Assembly (NCBI GenBank): GCA_900547415.1
Contig: URGS01000004.1
Span: 34,580 to 98,579, forward strand
Origin: an uncultured Phascolarctobacterium sp.
Lineage (GTDB): Bacteria > Bacillota > Negativicutes > Acidaminococcales > Acidaminococcaceae
DNA: 64,000 nucleotides
Reading direction: 5' to 3'
The notes below the pieces were generated by a model, which saw only the letters and a list, made by a program, of their open reading frames with translations, ran no database searches and was not told the origin of the DNA. The position numbers and the translations under genes are program-made. This document shows, one piece after another, positions 1 to 8,587 of this stretch. The stretch's first letter is position 1. Each line of letters opens with the position of its first letter.

Positions 1-1
1 T

Positions 2-874
2 ATCTTTATGAGTCGCAGAACTGCAAACGGAGTATGGTCATTTCCGATTAAGCTGGCAGATGGATTGGAAGCAAACTGGAATCCTGTCCTGCATCTTAGA
101 GATGATGGAGTGGTGCAGCTCTTTTACAAGGAGGGTCAGCAGATTGCTTCTTGGCGTACGCTAGTTATGGAATCTGAGAATCATGGTCAAAGCTGGACTA
201 GGGCTCGTGAGCTTGTACCTGGAGATAATGGCGGTGGACGCGGACCTGTACGCAATAAACTATTACGTTTGTCTAGCGGACGTCTTTTGGCAGGGGCATC
301 AACGGAGCATGGGTTGTGGAAGGCTTATGCAGATAGAAGTGATGACGATGGACGCAACTGGAGCCTGTCTAATCCCATTGCTATTGATGATTTAGAATAT
401 CATACAGGTGAAAAAACTGCAGCAAGTGATATTGCTGTTAGTGAACAATCCTTTTATGGCCGAGGCGTAATTCAGCCAAGCTTGTGGGAAAGTGCTGATG
501 GAAGCGTGCATATGCTTCTTAGAAGCAGTGAAGGCTTTATTTATCGCAGTGATTCAATCGATGGTGGCGTAAGCTGGTGCAGTGCCTATCCTATAGATAT
601 TCCAAACAATAACAGCGGGTTAGACCTTGTTAAAGGTGCAAATGGGTATCTGTATCTGGTATGCAATCCTGTGGCGGCAAACTGGGGGATGCGTTCTCCT
701 TTAAGCTTGTTCCAGTCTATTGATGATGGAAAAAGCTGGGAGAGAATGTTCGATCTGGATTCCGAGGCAGGGGAGTTTTCTTATCCTGCGATTATTGCTT
801 CCGGTACTAAGCTTTATATTAGCTATACCTACAAAAGGGTAAATATTGTTTTTCTAGAGCTGGAGCTACTATAA
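2..874 (+). CDS. Sialidase (BNR/Asp-box) family protein, 5'-truncated by the window edge
   Basis: Exo-alpha-sialidase-like glycoside hydrolase fragment of about 290 residues. Asp-box motifs (SxDxGxxW type) recur: SENHGQSW (degenerate), SDDDGRNW, SIDGGVSW and SIDDGKSW, the blade signature of a six-bladed propeller. The segment with GRGPVRNK and STEHG matches the BNR_2 sialidase-like domain. The frame is open to the first bases of the window, and the blade with the FRIP-type arginine expected upstream is absent, so the ATG at position 8 is probably internal. Whether a signal peptide exists cannot be seen. A role in removing sialic acid or a related terminal sugar from host glycans is inferred from the family; the substrate is not determined. 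Confidence 0.75.
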   Translation: MFMSRRTANGVWSFPIKLADGLEANWNPVLHLRDDGVVQLFYKEGQQIASWRTLVMESENHGQSWTRARELVPGDNGGGRGPVRNKLLRLSSGRLLAGASTEHGLWKAYADRSDDDGRNWSLSNPIAIDDLEYHTGEKTAASDIAVSEQSFYGRGVIQPSLWESADGSVHMLLRSSEGFIYRSDSIDGGVSWCSAYPIDIPNNNSGLDLVKGANGYLYLVCNPVAANWGMRSPLSLFQSIDDGKSWERMFDLDSEAGEFSYPAIIASGTKLYISYTYKRVNIVFLELELL

Positions 875-915
875 CTTGTTTTTATTTTTATTATTATATA
901 AGGAGTGATTTTCTG

Positions 916-1884
916 ATGAAAAAAATCTTATTGGTCCTCATGGCTATGCTGACCATGGCAGTTCTGGTAACTGGCTGCGGCGGTGGCGAGAAAAAGGCTG
1001 CTTATCCTGCTGACGGTGATATTTCCGTAATTATCCCGAAAGCTCCCGGTGGCGGCACTGATACTTCCGCACGTGGTTTGATTCAGTTCATGGAAAAAGA
1101 ACTGAAGGGCAGTAAATTTGTTGCTGTTAACAGACCTGATGGCGGCGGTGTTACCGGCATGGTAGAAACTGCTAATGCTAAACCCGATGGACATACTCTG
1201 GGTATGGTTACTGTAGAGCTGGCTATGTTCCCGCATCAAGGTAAATGCAAGAACACCTATGCTGACTACAAAGCAATCTGCGCACCTATTGCTGCACCTG
1301 CTGCTTTGATTGTTACTAAGGAAGCTCCCTATAACAGCCTGGAAGAGTTCGTAGCTTATGCTAAGGCTAACCCTGGCAAGGTACAAATGGGCAACTCTGG
1401 CATTGGTGCAATCTGGCACATTGCTGCTCTGTCCTTTGAAGAAGAGTTTGGCGTTCAATTCAAACATGTTCCTTATCCGAAAGGATCCGCTGATATTGCT
1501 GCTGCTTTAGCTGGTAAGCATATCGACGCTACCTTGGCAGATCCCTCCGTATTCAAGAGTCAAGTTGACGCTGGCAACCTGAAAATTTTGGCTGTAATGG
1601 CTGCAACCCGTTCCGAAATTTATCCTGAAGTACCGACCTTTAAAGAGCTTGGCCATGATATGACTATCCGCGCTTGGGCAACTCTGGTAGCTCCTAAAGA
1701 TACTCCGAAGGAAAAACTGGAAGTTCTGCGCAACGCTGCTAAGAAGGTTTGCGAATCTAAGGAATTCAAGGAATACTTCAAAAAACAAGGTATTGATCCT
1801 ACCTGCATCGTAGGCGAAGAAGCTGACAAGATGATGAAGGACGACCATGAAATGTATGGTAAGTTCCTGGCGAAAGCTAAATAA
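916..1884 (+). CDS. tctC: Tripartite tricarboxylate transporter receptor lipoprotein (TctC/Bug family)
   Basis: Periplasmic solute receptor of 322 residues for a TctABC-type carboxylate transporter. The N-terminus is a lipoprotein signal with lipobox LVTGC, so Cys21 should be lipidated, followed by a Gly/Lys linker. The Bug fold is recognisable from VIIPKAPGGGTDTSARG near residue 40 and the later ALAGKHIDATLADP segment. Ligands in this family are carboxylates (citrate, tricarballylate, succinate-like acids and others); this ligand is unknown. The membrane partners TctA and TctB do not follow: the gene is monocistronic, with a strong terminator. Leucine is mostly CTG and codon use is strongly biased, as in highly expressed genes. 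RBS AGGAGTG precedes the ATG. Confidence 0.9.
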   Translation: MKKILLVLMAMLTMAVLVTGCGGGEKKAAYPADGDISVIIPKAPGGGTDTSARGLIQFMEKELKGSKFVAVNRPDGGGVTGMVETANAKPDGHTLGMVTVELAMFPHQGKCKNTYADYKAICAPIAAPAALIVTKEAPYNSLEEFVAYAKANPGKVQMGNSGIGAIWHIAALSFEEEFGVQFKHVPYPKGSADIAAALAGKHIDATLADPSVFKSQVDAGNLKILAVMAATRSEIYPEVPTFKELGHDMTIRAWATLVAPKDTPKEKLEVLRNAAKKVCESKEFKEYFKKQGIDPTCIVGEEADKMMKDDHEMYGKFLAKAK

Positions 1885-1893
1885 GTGATTCTT

Positions 1894-1927
1894 GAGAAGG
1901 CTGTGCGTAGCATGGCCTTCTTTTTTT
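1894..1927 (+). terminator. Rho-independent terminator after tctC
   Basis: GAAGGC (1896-1901) pairs with GCCTTC (1915-1920); the stem extends inward with wobble pairs to a short GTA loop and is followed by seven T. It isolates tctC from the hydrogenase operon. Confidence 0.85.
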
Positions 1928-1989
1928 GCTTTCGGTAATGCTTGCTGTGTAAAATCTGTGCTTTTTATCACATATTTTCTGTAATTATA

Positions 1990-2018
1990 TAGTCATTTAT
2001 AGTTAAATATGTTATAAT
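1990..2018 (+). promoter_or_regulatory. Candidate promoter of the hydrogenase operon
   Basis: A perfect -10 TATAAT (2013-2018) lies 17 bp after TAGTCA (1990-1995), a 4/6 match to the -35 consensus. It sits 50 bp before the hyfB-like start and after the tctC terminator. Confidence 0.45.
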
Positions 2019-2067
2019 AATAAAATTGACAAAACTGTGAACAAATTAAAAAAACGGGTGATTAAGT

Positions 2068-4053
2068 ATGGAAATGTTTTTGGCAGCCGTAGCATGCTAC
2101 GGTGTAGGTGTCCTAACGTTGTTGTTTCCCCATGAGCAGCAGCGTATGGCTCATTGGCTGTCTAATATACTGGCTGCAGCAGGCAGTGCAGTTGTTGCTG
2201 GCATGGCAGCAGGCAGCTTGTTTTTCGGGGCTCAAATTAAGTCCTTAACATGGGGGGCCTATAGCCTGACCTGTGACAGCTGGAGTGCTGTCTTTTTGCT
2301 TTTAACGGGTATTGCAGGCGTTATTACCAGTATTTACGCTCTTGGTTATGCTCAAAGTTACGAGGGCAGCCGTCTGCGTCTTTTAGGCGGTATGTGGAAT
2401 CTTTTTATTATGTCCATGGTACTGGTGCTTTTGGCTGGTGATGCATTAAGCTTCCTCCTGTTCTGGGAGATTATGGCTGTAGCATCATTTATGTTGGTTA
2501 ACCACGAATCTGAAAAAAGAGAGACCTGGAATGCAGCATATCAGTATTTGGTAATGACATCTCTTGGTACTGCTGCTATTATGATTGCCTTTTTGCTGAC
2601 ATGTGCCGCAAGCACTTCCTTCAGCTTTGCAGACATGTCTCATAATACTCTTGAGGGTGGCTGGAGTCATGCTGTCTTTGCAACCGCTTTTCTAGGATTC
2701 GCCTTAAAAGCAGGTCTTGTGCCTCTGCATGTATGGCTGCCGAAGGCTCATCCTGCAGCACCTAGCCACGTATCTGCTCTGATGAGTGGTGTTATGCTGA
2801 AAATAGCACTTTATGGCTTTGGTCGTTTTATTCTGGATTTTTTACCGGAATGGAATTACTGGTGGTGCGTAATCGTAATGGTTGTGGGCTGCGTATCTGC
2901 CTTTTTGGGTGTGCTCTATGCTCAAATGGAAACTGATATCAAACGTATTCTGGCGTACTCCTCTGTAGAGAATATGGGTGTAATTTTTGCTGCCTTTGGC
3001 AGCGGTATGCTGCTGCAGGTTTTGGTTGGTGGTCATTGGTACCTGATTGGTTTTGTCGCCGCTCTTGTTCATGCCTTTAACCATTCTATTATGAAGGTAC
3101 TAATGTTTATGAGTGCAGGCAGTATTATGCATGGTACTGGCAGTAAAAATTTGGAACTGTTTGGCGGCTTAGCTCGCAAAATGCCCTATACTGCAGTATT
3201 TACCTTTGTAGGCTCCATGGCTTTGGCTGCATTGCCTCTGACTAATGGATTTACTGGTGAATGGCTTACTTTGCAAAGCTTCATTACTTTGTCCACTGCA
3301 GGCAATTCCCATGATATTCGTCTTTGGACTGCTTTAGCTTTTATTCTTTTAGGCTTTACTGGTGCCTTGGCTTTGGGCTGCTTTGTCCGTTTCTTTGGCA
3401 TAGCCTTTTTGGGACGTTCTCGTAATGAAATTGCAGATCATGCTCATGAATCTGATGTATTTATGCTTATTGCTATGGGTATTAGCAGTATTTTAGTTGT
3501 TGCCTGTGGCATATATCCTACTCCGGTAATGTGGGCTGCCTGCAGTGCTTTAAAATTAGACCCAGGCTTTGTAGCTACAGCTATGGGTACAGTAGGTTGG
3601 GGAGGAAGTGGTAACTTTGTTACCTTTAGTCCTTTGCTGTTGCTAGTATTGTTAGCAATTATTTCTGTAGCTGTATTTATGGCAGTATCTGGCTCTTCTA
3701 CTTTTGTAGAGGAAGATGTGACCTGGAACTGTGGTACTTATCCTACTCCGCGTCAGCAGTATTCTGCAATTGGCTTTAGTAAGCCAGTACGTCGTGCCTT
3801 TGATTATATGCTGAAGCCAAAGCGTCAGGTAACCTACGTGCGCAAGGATCATGCGTACTTTGGTCGTCAGCTTTCCTATAAGCTGGAAATACCGGATATG
3901 ATTACTGAAAAGCTATACGCTCCGTTCCAGCAGCGCTTTGTTAAAATTTCTGCAGTGCTGCGTCATTTGCAGCAGGGCAGTGTACGCTTGTATGTTGGCT
4001 ATGTTATGGCTGCCATGGTGGCAGTACTTATTTGGGGGGCTGTGTATAAATGA
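2068..4053 (+). CDS. hyfB: Hydrogenase-4 membrane subunit B-like (NuoL/HyfB family antiporter-like)
   Basis: Polytopic membrane protein of 661 residues, the first gene of the membrane hydrogenase operon. Segments such as LFWEIMAVASFMLVNHE and KAGLVPLHVWLPKAHPAAPSHVSALMSG are the proton-translocating antiporter-like signature shared with NuoL/M/N; DIKRILAYSSVENMG follows. The C-terminal part (WNCGTYPTP) is typical of HyfB/HycC. It should form one proton (or sodium) channel of the complex and couple electron transfer to ion movement. Its stop overlaps the next start (ATGA), which implies translational coupling. NuoL itself is less likely because the operon lacks the other Nuo subunits and encodes hydrogenase cysteines. 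Confidence 0.92.
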   Translation: MEMFLAAVACYGVGVLTLLFPHEQQRMAHWLSNILAAAGSAVVAGMAAGSLFFGAQIKSLTWGAYSLTCDSWSAVFLLLTGIAGVITSIYALGYAQSYEGSRLRLLGGMWNLFIMSMVLVLLAGDALSFLLFWEIMAVASFMLVNHESEKRETWNAAYQYLVMTSLGTAAIMIAFLLTCAASTSFSFADMSHNTLEGGWSHAVFATAFLGFALKAGLVPLHVWLPKAHPAAPSHVSALMSGVMLKIALYGFGRFILDFLPEWNYWWCVIVMVVGCVSAFLGVLYAQMETDIKRILAYSSVENMGVIFAAFGSGMLLQVLVGGHWYLIGFVAALVHAFNHSIMKVLMFMSAGSIMHGTGSKNLELFGGLARKMPYTAVFTFVGSMALAALPLTNGFTGEWLTLQSFITLSTAGNSHDIRLWTALAFILLGFTGALALGCFVRFFGIAFLGRSRNEIADHAHESDVFMLIAMGISSILVVACGIYPTPVMWAACSALKLDPGFVATAMGTVGWGGSGNFVTFSPLLLLVLLAIISVAVFMAVSGSSTFVEEDVTWNCGTYPTPRQQYSAIGFSKPVRRAFDYMLKPKRQVTYVRKDHAYFGRQLSYKLEIPDMITEKLYAPFQQRFVKISAVLRHLQQGSVRLYVGYVMAAMVAVLIWGAVYK

Positions 4054-4943
4054 TGGATTTTCAAAATGAATTGCTTAATTTAGCACTATGCCTTGCCCAG
4101 GCACTGCTGTTGCTGGCTATAGCTCCTATGATTACTGGTATTGTAAAAAAATGTAAGGCCTGGATGCAAAATAGAGTAGGCTCCAGCATTTTTCAGGAGT
4201 ATTACGATATCTATAAATGGTGGCGTAAACCTACAATGCTGACTCCTTACACCAGCATTATTTTCCGTATTGCGCCCTGTGTTTATTTTATAACAACCTT
4301 GACCGCTGCCTGCATGCTGCCTAATTTTATTGGTGGACATGCTACATTTGGCGATGTATTTGTATTTGTCTACTTAATGGCCTTTGGCCGCTTTTTGATG
4401 GCTGTTTCTTCTATGGATGCTGCAACTGCCTTTGGTGGTATGGGCGGCAGCAGAGAGGTATATGTAGCAGCCTTTGTAGAGCCTTTGATTATGCTTGCTA
4501 TCTTATCCAATGTTCTTCATACTGGCAGCACTGATTTAAGTGGTATGACTCTTAGTCCTGGTCAGGTTAATCTTACGGTAGCAGGCGTACTGACAGGTAT
4601 TGCTTTTTTCTTGGTGCTGCTTGCAGAAAACAGCCGTATTCCTGTGGATAATCCGGATACTCATTTAGAGCTGACCATGATTCATGAATGTATGACATTG
4701 GAATATTCTGGCCGTCTGCTGGCATTGATTCATTGGGCAAGTCAATTAAAGCTTTTGGTTTTTCTGCTGCTGTTTTCTATGCTGTATCTGCCTCTAGACG
4801 CTCCTGTTATGATTAAGGTATTGCTATCCGCAGTAGCTGTAAGTGTAATGGAAACGATGAATAATAAAATGCGTCTGTTTAAAGTACGCGTGTATTTAGC
4901 TGCTGCCGGCATTATGCTTCTTTTGGCGATTGTAGCTCAGTAG
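4050..4943 (+). CDS. hyfC: Hydrogenase-4 membrane subunit C-like (NuoH/HycD family)
   Basis: Membrane anchor subunit of 297 residues that links the peripheral electron-transfer arm to the ion channels, homologous to NuoH. Family features visible are the GSSIFQEYYDIYKWWRKP loop, the ENSRIPVDNPDTHLELTMIHE loop (the NuoH glutamate-rich cytoplasmic loop) and several hydrophobic helices. It starts at tandem ATGs overlapping the stop of hyfB by four bases. The next gene starts 10 bp downstream, preceded by AGGAGG. Confidence 0.93.
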   Translation: MMDFQNELLNLALCLAQALLLLAIAPMITGIVKKCKAWMQNRVGSSIFQEYYDIYKWWRKPTMLTPYTSIIFRIAPCVYFITTLTAACMLPNFIGGHATFGDVFVFVYLMAFGRFLMAVSSMDAATAFGGMGGSREVYVAAFVEPLIMLAILSNVLHTGSTDLSGMTLSPGQVNLTVAGVLTGIAFFLVLLAENSRIPVDNPDTHLELTMIHECMTLEYSGRLLALIHWASQLKLLVFLLLFSMLYLPLDAPVMIKVLLSAVAVSVMETMNNKMRLFKVRVYLAAAGIMLLLAIVAQ

Positions 4944-4953
4944 GAGGTAGACG

Positions 4954-5586
4954 ATGGAATATTTAGTAGTTTGTTTAATGTTTATCGTCTTTTTACAGAC
5001 ACGTTTTATGGAGCTGCGCAGAGCAACCCTGTGCCTAAGTGTACAATCTGCTATTATTGCTGTAGCTTGCCTAGTAGTAGGTATGAGCCACGGCGGTGGT
5101 CTCCATGGATTTTTGCCAGGTATTCTGACCATTGCTGTTAAGGTTATTTTTATTCCTTATGCTATTTTAAAGGTGGTAAATGAGCTGCGTGACGAGCGTG
5201 AGATTGCTACGGATATTAATGTAAACTATTCTACTGCTGTAGCTGCTGCCTCTTTAGGTCTTAGCTATATGGTAATAGATGGTATTCTGCCCAATGCCGC
5301 AGAGGGACGTGACATTGTGGCCAGCTCTATGTTTATGATTATGACAGGCCTGACTCTGATGGTTATGCGTAGTCGTGCAATTATGCAGATGATTGGGCTG
5401 ATTACCATGGAAAACGGTATCTATCTTTTAGGTCTTATTATGACCGAAGGTTTGCCGCTGATTATTGAGCTTGGTATTTTTTTAGACGTGCTTATTGCCG
5501 TTGTTATTCTTGTTATTTTGACCACGCGCCTGCGTCTGTCCTTTAAGACTACGGACACTAACGTGTTGGATAAGCTGAAGGGGTAA
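4954..5586 (+). CDS. hyfE: Hydrogenase-4 subunit E-like membrane protein
   Basis: Hydrophobic protein of 210 residues with about six to seven predicted helices, equivalent by position and pattern to HyfE (NuoK-like with an extra C-terminal part). The stretch ITMENGIYLLGLIMTEGLP carries an acidic residue in a helix, as in NuoK-type channel subunits. The presence of HyfE and HyfF separates Hyf-type complexes from the smaller Hyc type. Start chosen for the AGGAGGTAGACG leader. Confidence 0.88.
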   Translation: MEYLVVCLMFIVFLQTRFMELRRATLCLSVQSAIIAVACLVVGMSHGGGLHGFLPGILTIAVKVIFIPYAILKVVNELRDEREIATDINVNYSTAVAAASLGLSYMVIDGILPNAAEGRDIVASSMFMIMTGLTLMVMRSRAIMQMIGLITMENGIYLLGLIMTEGLPLIIELGIFLDVLIAVVILVILTTRLRLSFKTTDTNVLDKLKG

Positions 5587-5591
5587 AAAGT

Positions 5592-7067
5592 ATGCTGGAA
5601 TATATTATTATGCTGCTGTGTCTGCCGCCGATTTGTGCTTTGCTGGCACTTACAGGTAAATTTAACAACAATACTCTCCACTGGCTTCATCGTCTGACGG
5701 CGACTGCAGTGGGTGGCTGCGTGGGGATGCTGGTTTATAAATTTAATCCGGCACAACCATTTAATAGTGAATATTTTTATCTGGACGCTCTCAATGTATG
5801 GGTTCTGATTATCATTACTACACTGTATTTAGCTGCGTCCTGGACTGCGCGTTCCTATCTTGTACGTGAGGAGCGTTGTGGTGTCCTTAAGGGTGAACAG
5901 TTGCAGACGGGCCGTTATTTTGCTTTGATGCAGTTCTTCTGCTGGACTATGTTCATTGTTCTTTTAGTCAAGAATTTGGGCCTGATGTGGGTTGCCATTG
6001 AGGCAACAACCTTAATTTCTGCATTACTGATTTCCTTTAAGTTTACCAGAGCTGCACTTGAGGCAACCTGGAAATATATTATGGTTTGTACTGTAGGTAT
6101 TTGTTTAGCACTGTTGGGGACCCTGATTTTGTACTATGCTCAGATCGCTGCTTTAGGCTCTGAAAAGGCATTAAGCTGGCTGTATCTGTATGAAAATGCA
6201 AATCTTCTTGATCCTGCTATGACTAAGCTGGCAATGCTCTTTATTGTTATTGGCTATGGTACTAAGGCAGGTATGGCTCCTATGCACACATGGCTCCCTG
6301 ACGCTTACGCAGAATCTCCATCACTGACTAGTGGTATGCTGTCAGGTGCTTTATGTAGCTGCGCACTTTATGTTTTGTTGCGTAATTTGGTGATTTTGCT
6401 TCCTACTGCTGGTAGCGAAATTATGAGTGGTATGCTGATTTTCTTTGCGGTTCTGACTGTTGCTATTGCTGTACCCTTTGTTGTAGTACAGCGTGACGTA
6501 AAGCGTATTCTGGCATATTCCTCTATGGAAAATATTGGTATCATGATTGCTGGTATTGGCGTGTTTACCTCATTTTCCCTTAAGGCAGTAATGCTTCATA
6601 TGTATAGTCATGCTCTTATCAAATTTGTACTGTTTTATATTGCAGGCACTATTATTCAGGAATATCAGACAAGAAATATGATGCGTATTCATGGAATGAT
6701 TAAGGATGTGCCTCATACTGCAACCTTCTGGCTGCTGGGAATTCTGGGTATTTTAGGTATGCCTCCTATGGGCCTGTTCTTTAGTAAATTTTATATTATG
6801 ACCGCAATGTTCAAGGAAGGTCATTGGCTTGCAGGCGGTCTGCTTATTGTTCTTTTGGCTGGTGTGCTTATTGGTATTTTGTACCATGCGATGCGTATGC
6901 TTTGCGACAAGGCTAAGCGTGAGCCTCTAGGTGATTTGCTTGGTAAAATAGATGTTCCCGTACTGGCTGTTCTGCTTTTGTTGACCTGTATTATTGGTGC
7001 AGGCTTTGAAAATATTCCGTGGGTAAGCAATATGCTGAACCATGCTGTTATGGTTGTAGGAGGCTGA
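5592..7067 (+). CDS. hyfF: Hydrogenase-4 subunit F-like (NuoM/N family antiporter-like)
   Basis: A second antiporter-like membrane subunit, 491 residues. GYGTKAGMAPMHTWLPDAYAE and DVKRILAYSSMENIG are the paired NuoM/HyfF signatures carrying the key Lys and His residues on discontinuous helices. With HyfB it gives the complex at least two ion-pumping modules. It begins 5 bp after hyfE and ends 5 bp before the large subunit start. Confidence 0.92.
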   Translation: MLEYIIMLLCLPPICALLALTGKFNNNTLHWLHRLTATAVGGCVGMLVYKFNPAQPFNSEYFYLDALNVWVLIIITTLYLAASWTARSYLVREERCGVLKGEQLQTGRYFALMQFFCWTMFIVLLVKNLGLMWVAIEATTLISALLISFKFTRAALEATWKYIMVCTVGICLALLGTLILYYAQIAALGSEKALSWLYLYENANLLDPAMTKLAMLFIVIGYGTKAGMAPMHTWLPDAYAESPSLTSGMLSGALCSCALYVLLRNLVILLPTAGSEIMSGMLIFFAVLTVAIAVPFVVVQRDVKRILAYSSMENIGIMIAGIGVFTSFSLKAVMLHMYSHALIKFVLFYIAGTIIQEYQTRNMMRIHGMIKDVPHTATFWLLGILGILGMPPMGLFFSKFYIMTAMFKEGHWLAGGLLIVLLAGVLIGILYHAMRMLCDKAKREPLGDLLGKIDVPVLAVLLLLTCIIGAGFENIPWVSNMLNHAVMVVGG

Positions 7068-7072
7068 GAAAA

Positions 7073-8575
7073 ATGCAGGTAAAACCGGAAAATTTACGTG
7101 GTGCTGCAAATATCTGCAGCAATGGAGGCACTTTGCCTTTGGCTGCTATGTTTGGTGCCGATGAAACTCAGCGCGGAGGCGGATTAGCGATTTACTGTTT
7201 GTTCTATAACCCAGAGAAACGCTCTCTTGATAGTCTGAAGGCTGAATTCCCCCTTGAGGAAGGACTGCACTATCACTCTTTGACAACTCTTCTGCCTGCT
7301 GCAGCTTGGTATGAAAGAGAGCTCCATGATATGTTTGGCTTTGAGCCTGATGGTCATCCTGACCTGCGCCATCTAGTTCTCCATGAAAGCTTTCCTGAGG
7401 ATTTTCATCCATTGCTAAAGAAATATCCTAAGGATTTTAATGCTCGTGGTCAGCGTGAATATGAAATGCTGACTTCAGCAGGCGAAGGTACTTTTGAGGT
7501 TCCTGTAGGTCCTATTCACGCAGGTATTATTGAGCCTGGACATTTCCGCTTTAGTCAGGCTGGCGAGGCTATGCTGCAGTTGGATGCCAAGCTGTTCTTT
7601 ACTCATAGAGGTATAGAAAAGGCTGTGGAGGGACTGACTCCTATGGAGGCTCTGCCTATAGTAGAGCGTATTTGCGGTGCCTGCAGTGTAGCCAACACTC
7701 TGAGTTTTTGCCAGGCAGTAGAAAAGCTGTCCGATGCACAGGTTCCCTATAGAGCTTGGCTTATCAGAACCTTGGCGGCAGAGCTGGAGCGTTTATATAA
7801 TCACGTAGGTGATACAGGCAATATCTGTGCCGGCGTCGGTTTTTCTCCCATTATCAGTATGGGTGCCCGTCTAAAGGAGTACTTACAACAGCTTAATGAA
7901 ATGGTAGCAGGAAATCGCTTTTTGCGTGGACTGATTATTCCTGGCGGTGTTAATGCTGATATTGAAGAATATATGTGTGAGGAAATTATTGAGGTTCTGC
8001 GTAAGGTCGAGCAGGTTTACGCTGATATGGTACATATTATGTGGGAGCAAAGTAATTTTATTAATCGTATTCGTACTACAGGTCATGTTCGCGAGGAAAC
8101 TGCCTTTGATTTGGCCATGGTTGGTGTAGGTGCAAGAGCTAGTGGGATTAAACGCGATAGTCGCAAGGACATGGGCTATGGTATCTATGATGAGCTTGAC
8201 TTTGATGTGATTACGGAGCAAAGTGGTGACGTTGAGGCTCGTATTAAGGTTCGTATTGGCGAGGTCAAAGAGAGCCTTAAGCTGGTACGTCAGATTATCA
8301 GCAAGCTTCGTCGCGATGCCAGCAATGAGCTGTCAGTGGATTTAGGTCAGCTACGTACACTTGAAGGCAGTTGGGGCATTAGTGAATCTCCTCGTGGCGA
8401 CAATGTTCACTGGCTGATGCTGGATGAAGAGGGAAGAATTGATAGACTCTTTGTACGTTCTGCTTCCTATCCTAATTGGCCGGCTCTGACTGTTGCAGTC
8501 CAAGGTGACATTATACCAGACTTTCCCTTGATTAATAAAAGCTTTGAATTATGCTATGCCTGCATAGACAGATAG
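7073..8575 (+). CDS. hyfG: [NiFe] hydrogenase large subunit fused to NuoC-like domain (HyfG/HycE type)
   Basis: Catalytic subunit of 500 residues. Residues 1 to about 125 are a NuoC-like domain with the WYERELHDMFGF signature; the rest is the NuoD-like hydrogenase domain. The nickel ligands are complete: C201 and C204 in RICGAC and C494 and C497 in CYAC. The protein ends CYACIDR-stop, whereas E. coli HycE/HyfG read DPCYSCTDR and then carry a tail removed by a protease. Here the tail is absent and DP is replaced by EL. Start chosen at the ATG behind GTAGGAGGCTGAGAAAA rather than an in-frame upstream ATG inside hyfF. A proton-reducing or H2-oxidising role is inferred; no formate dehydrogenase gene is nearby. 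Confidence 0.92.
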   Translation: MQVKPENLRGAANICSNGGTLPLAAMFGADETQRGGGLAIYCLFYNPEKRSLDSLKAEFPLEEGLHYHSLTTLLPAAAWYERELHDMFGFEPDGHPDLRHLVLHESFPEDFHPLLKKYPKDFNARGQREYEMLTSAGEGTFEVPVGPIHAGIIEPGHFRFSQAGEAMLQLDAKLFFTHRGIEKAVEGLTPMEALPIVERICGACSVANTLSFCQAVEKLSDAQVPYRAWLIRTLAAELERLYNHVGDTGNICAGVGFSPIISMGARLKEYLQQLNEMVAGNRFLRGLIIPGGVNADIEEYMCEEIIEVLRKVEQVYADMVHIMWEQSNFINRIRTTGHVREETAFDLAMVGVGARASGIKRDSRKDMGYGIYDELDFDVITEQSGDVEARIKVRIGEVKESLKLVRQIISKLRRDASNELSVDLGQLRTLEGSWGISESPRGDNVHWLMLDEEGRIDRLFVRSASYPNWPALTVAVQGDIIPDFPLINKSFELCYACIDR

Positions 8576-8587
8576 GAGGTTGACAAG

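Noticed and set aside
928..1467. Long minus-strand frame opposite tctC
   Set aside because: Shadow of a strongly codon-biased gene; no RBS and no recognisable protein.
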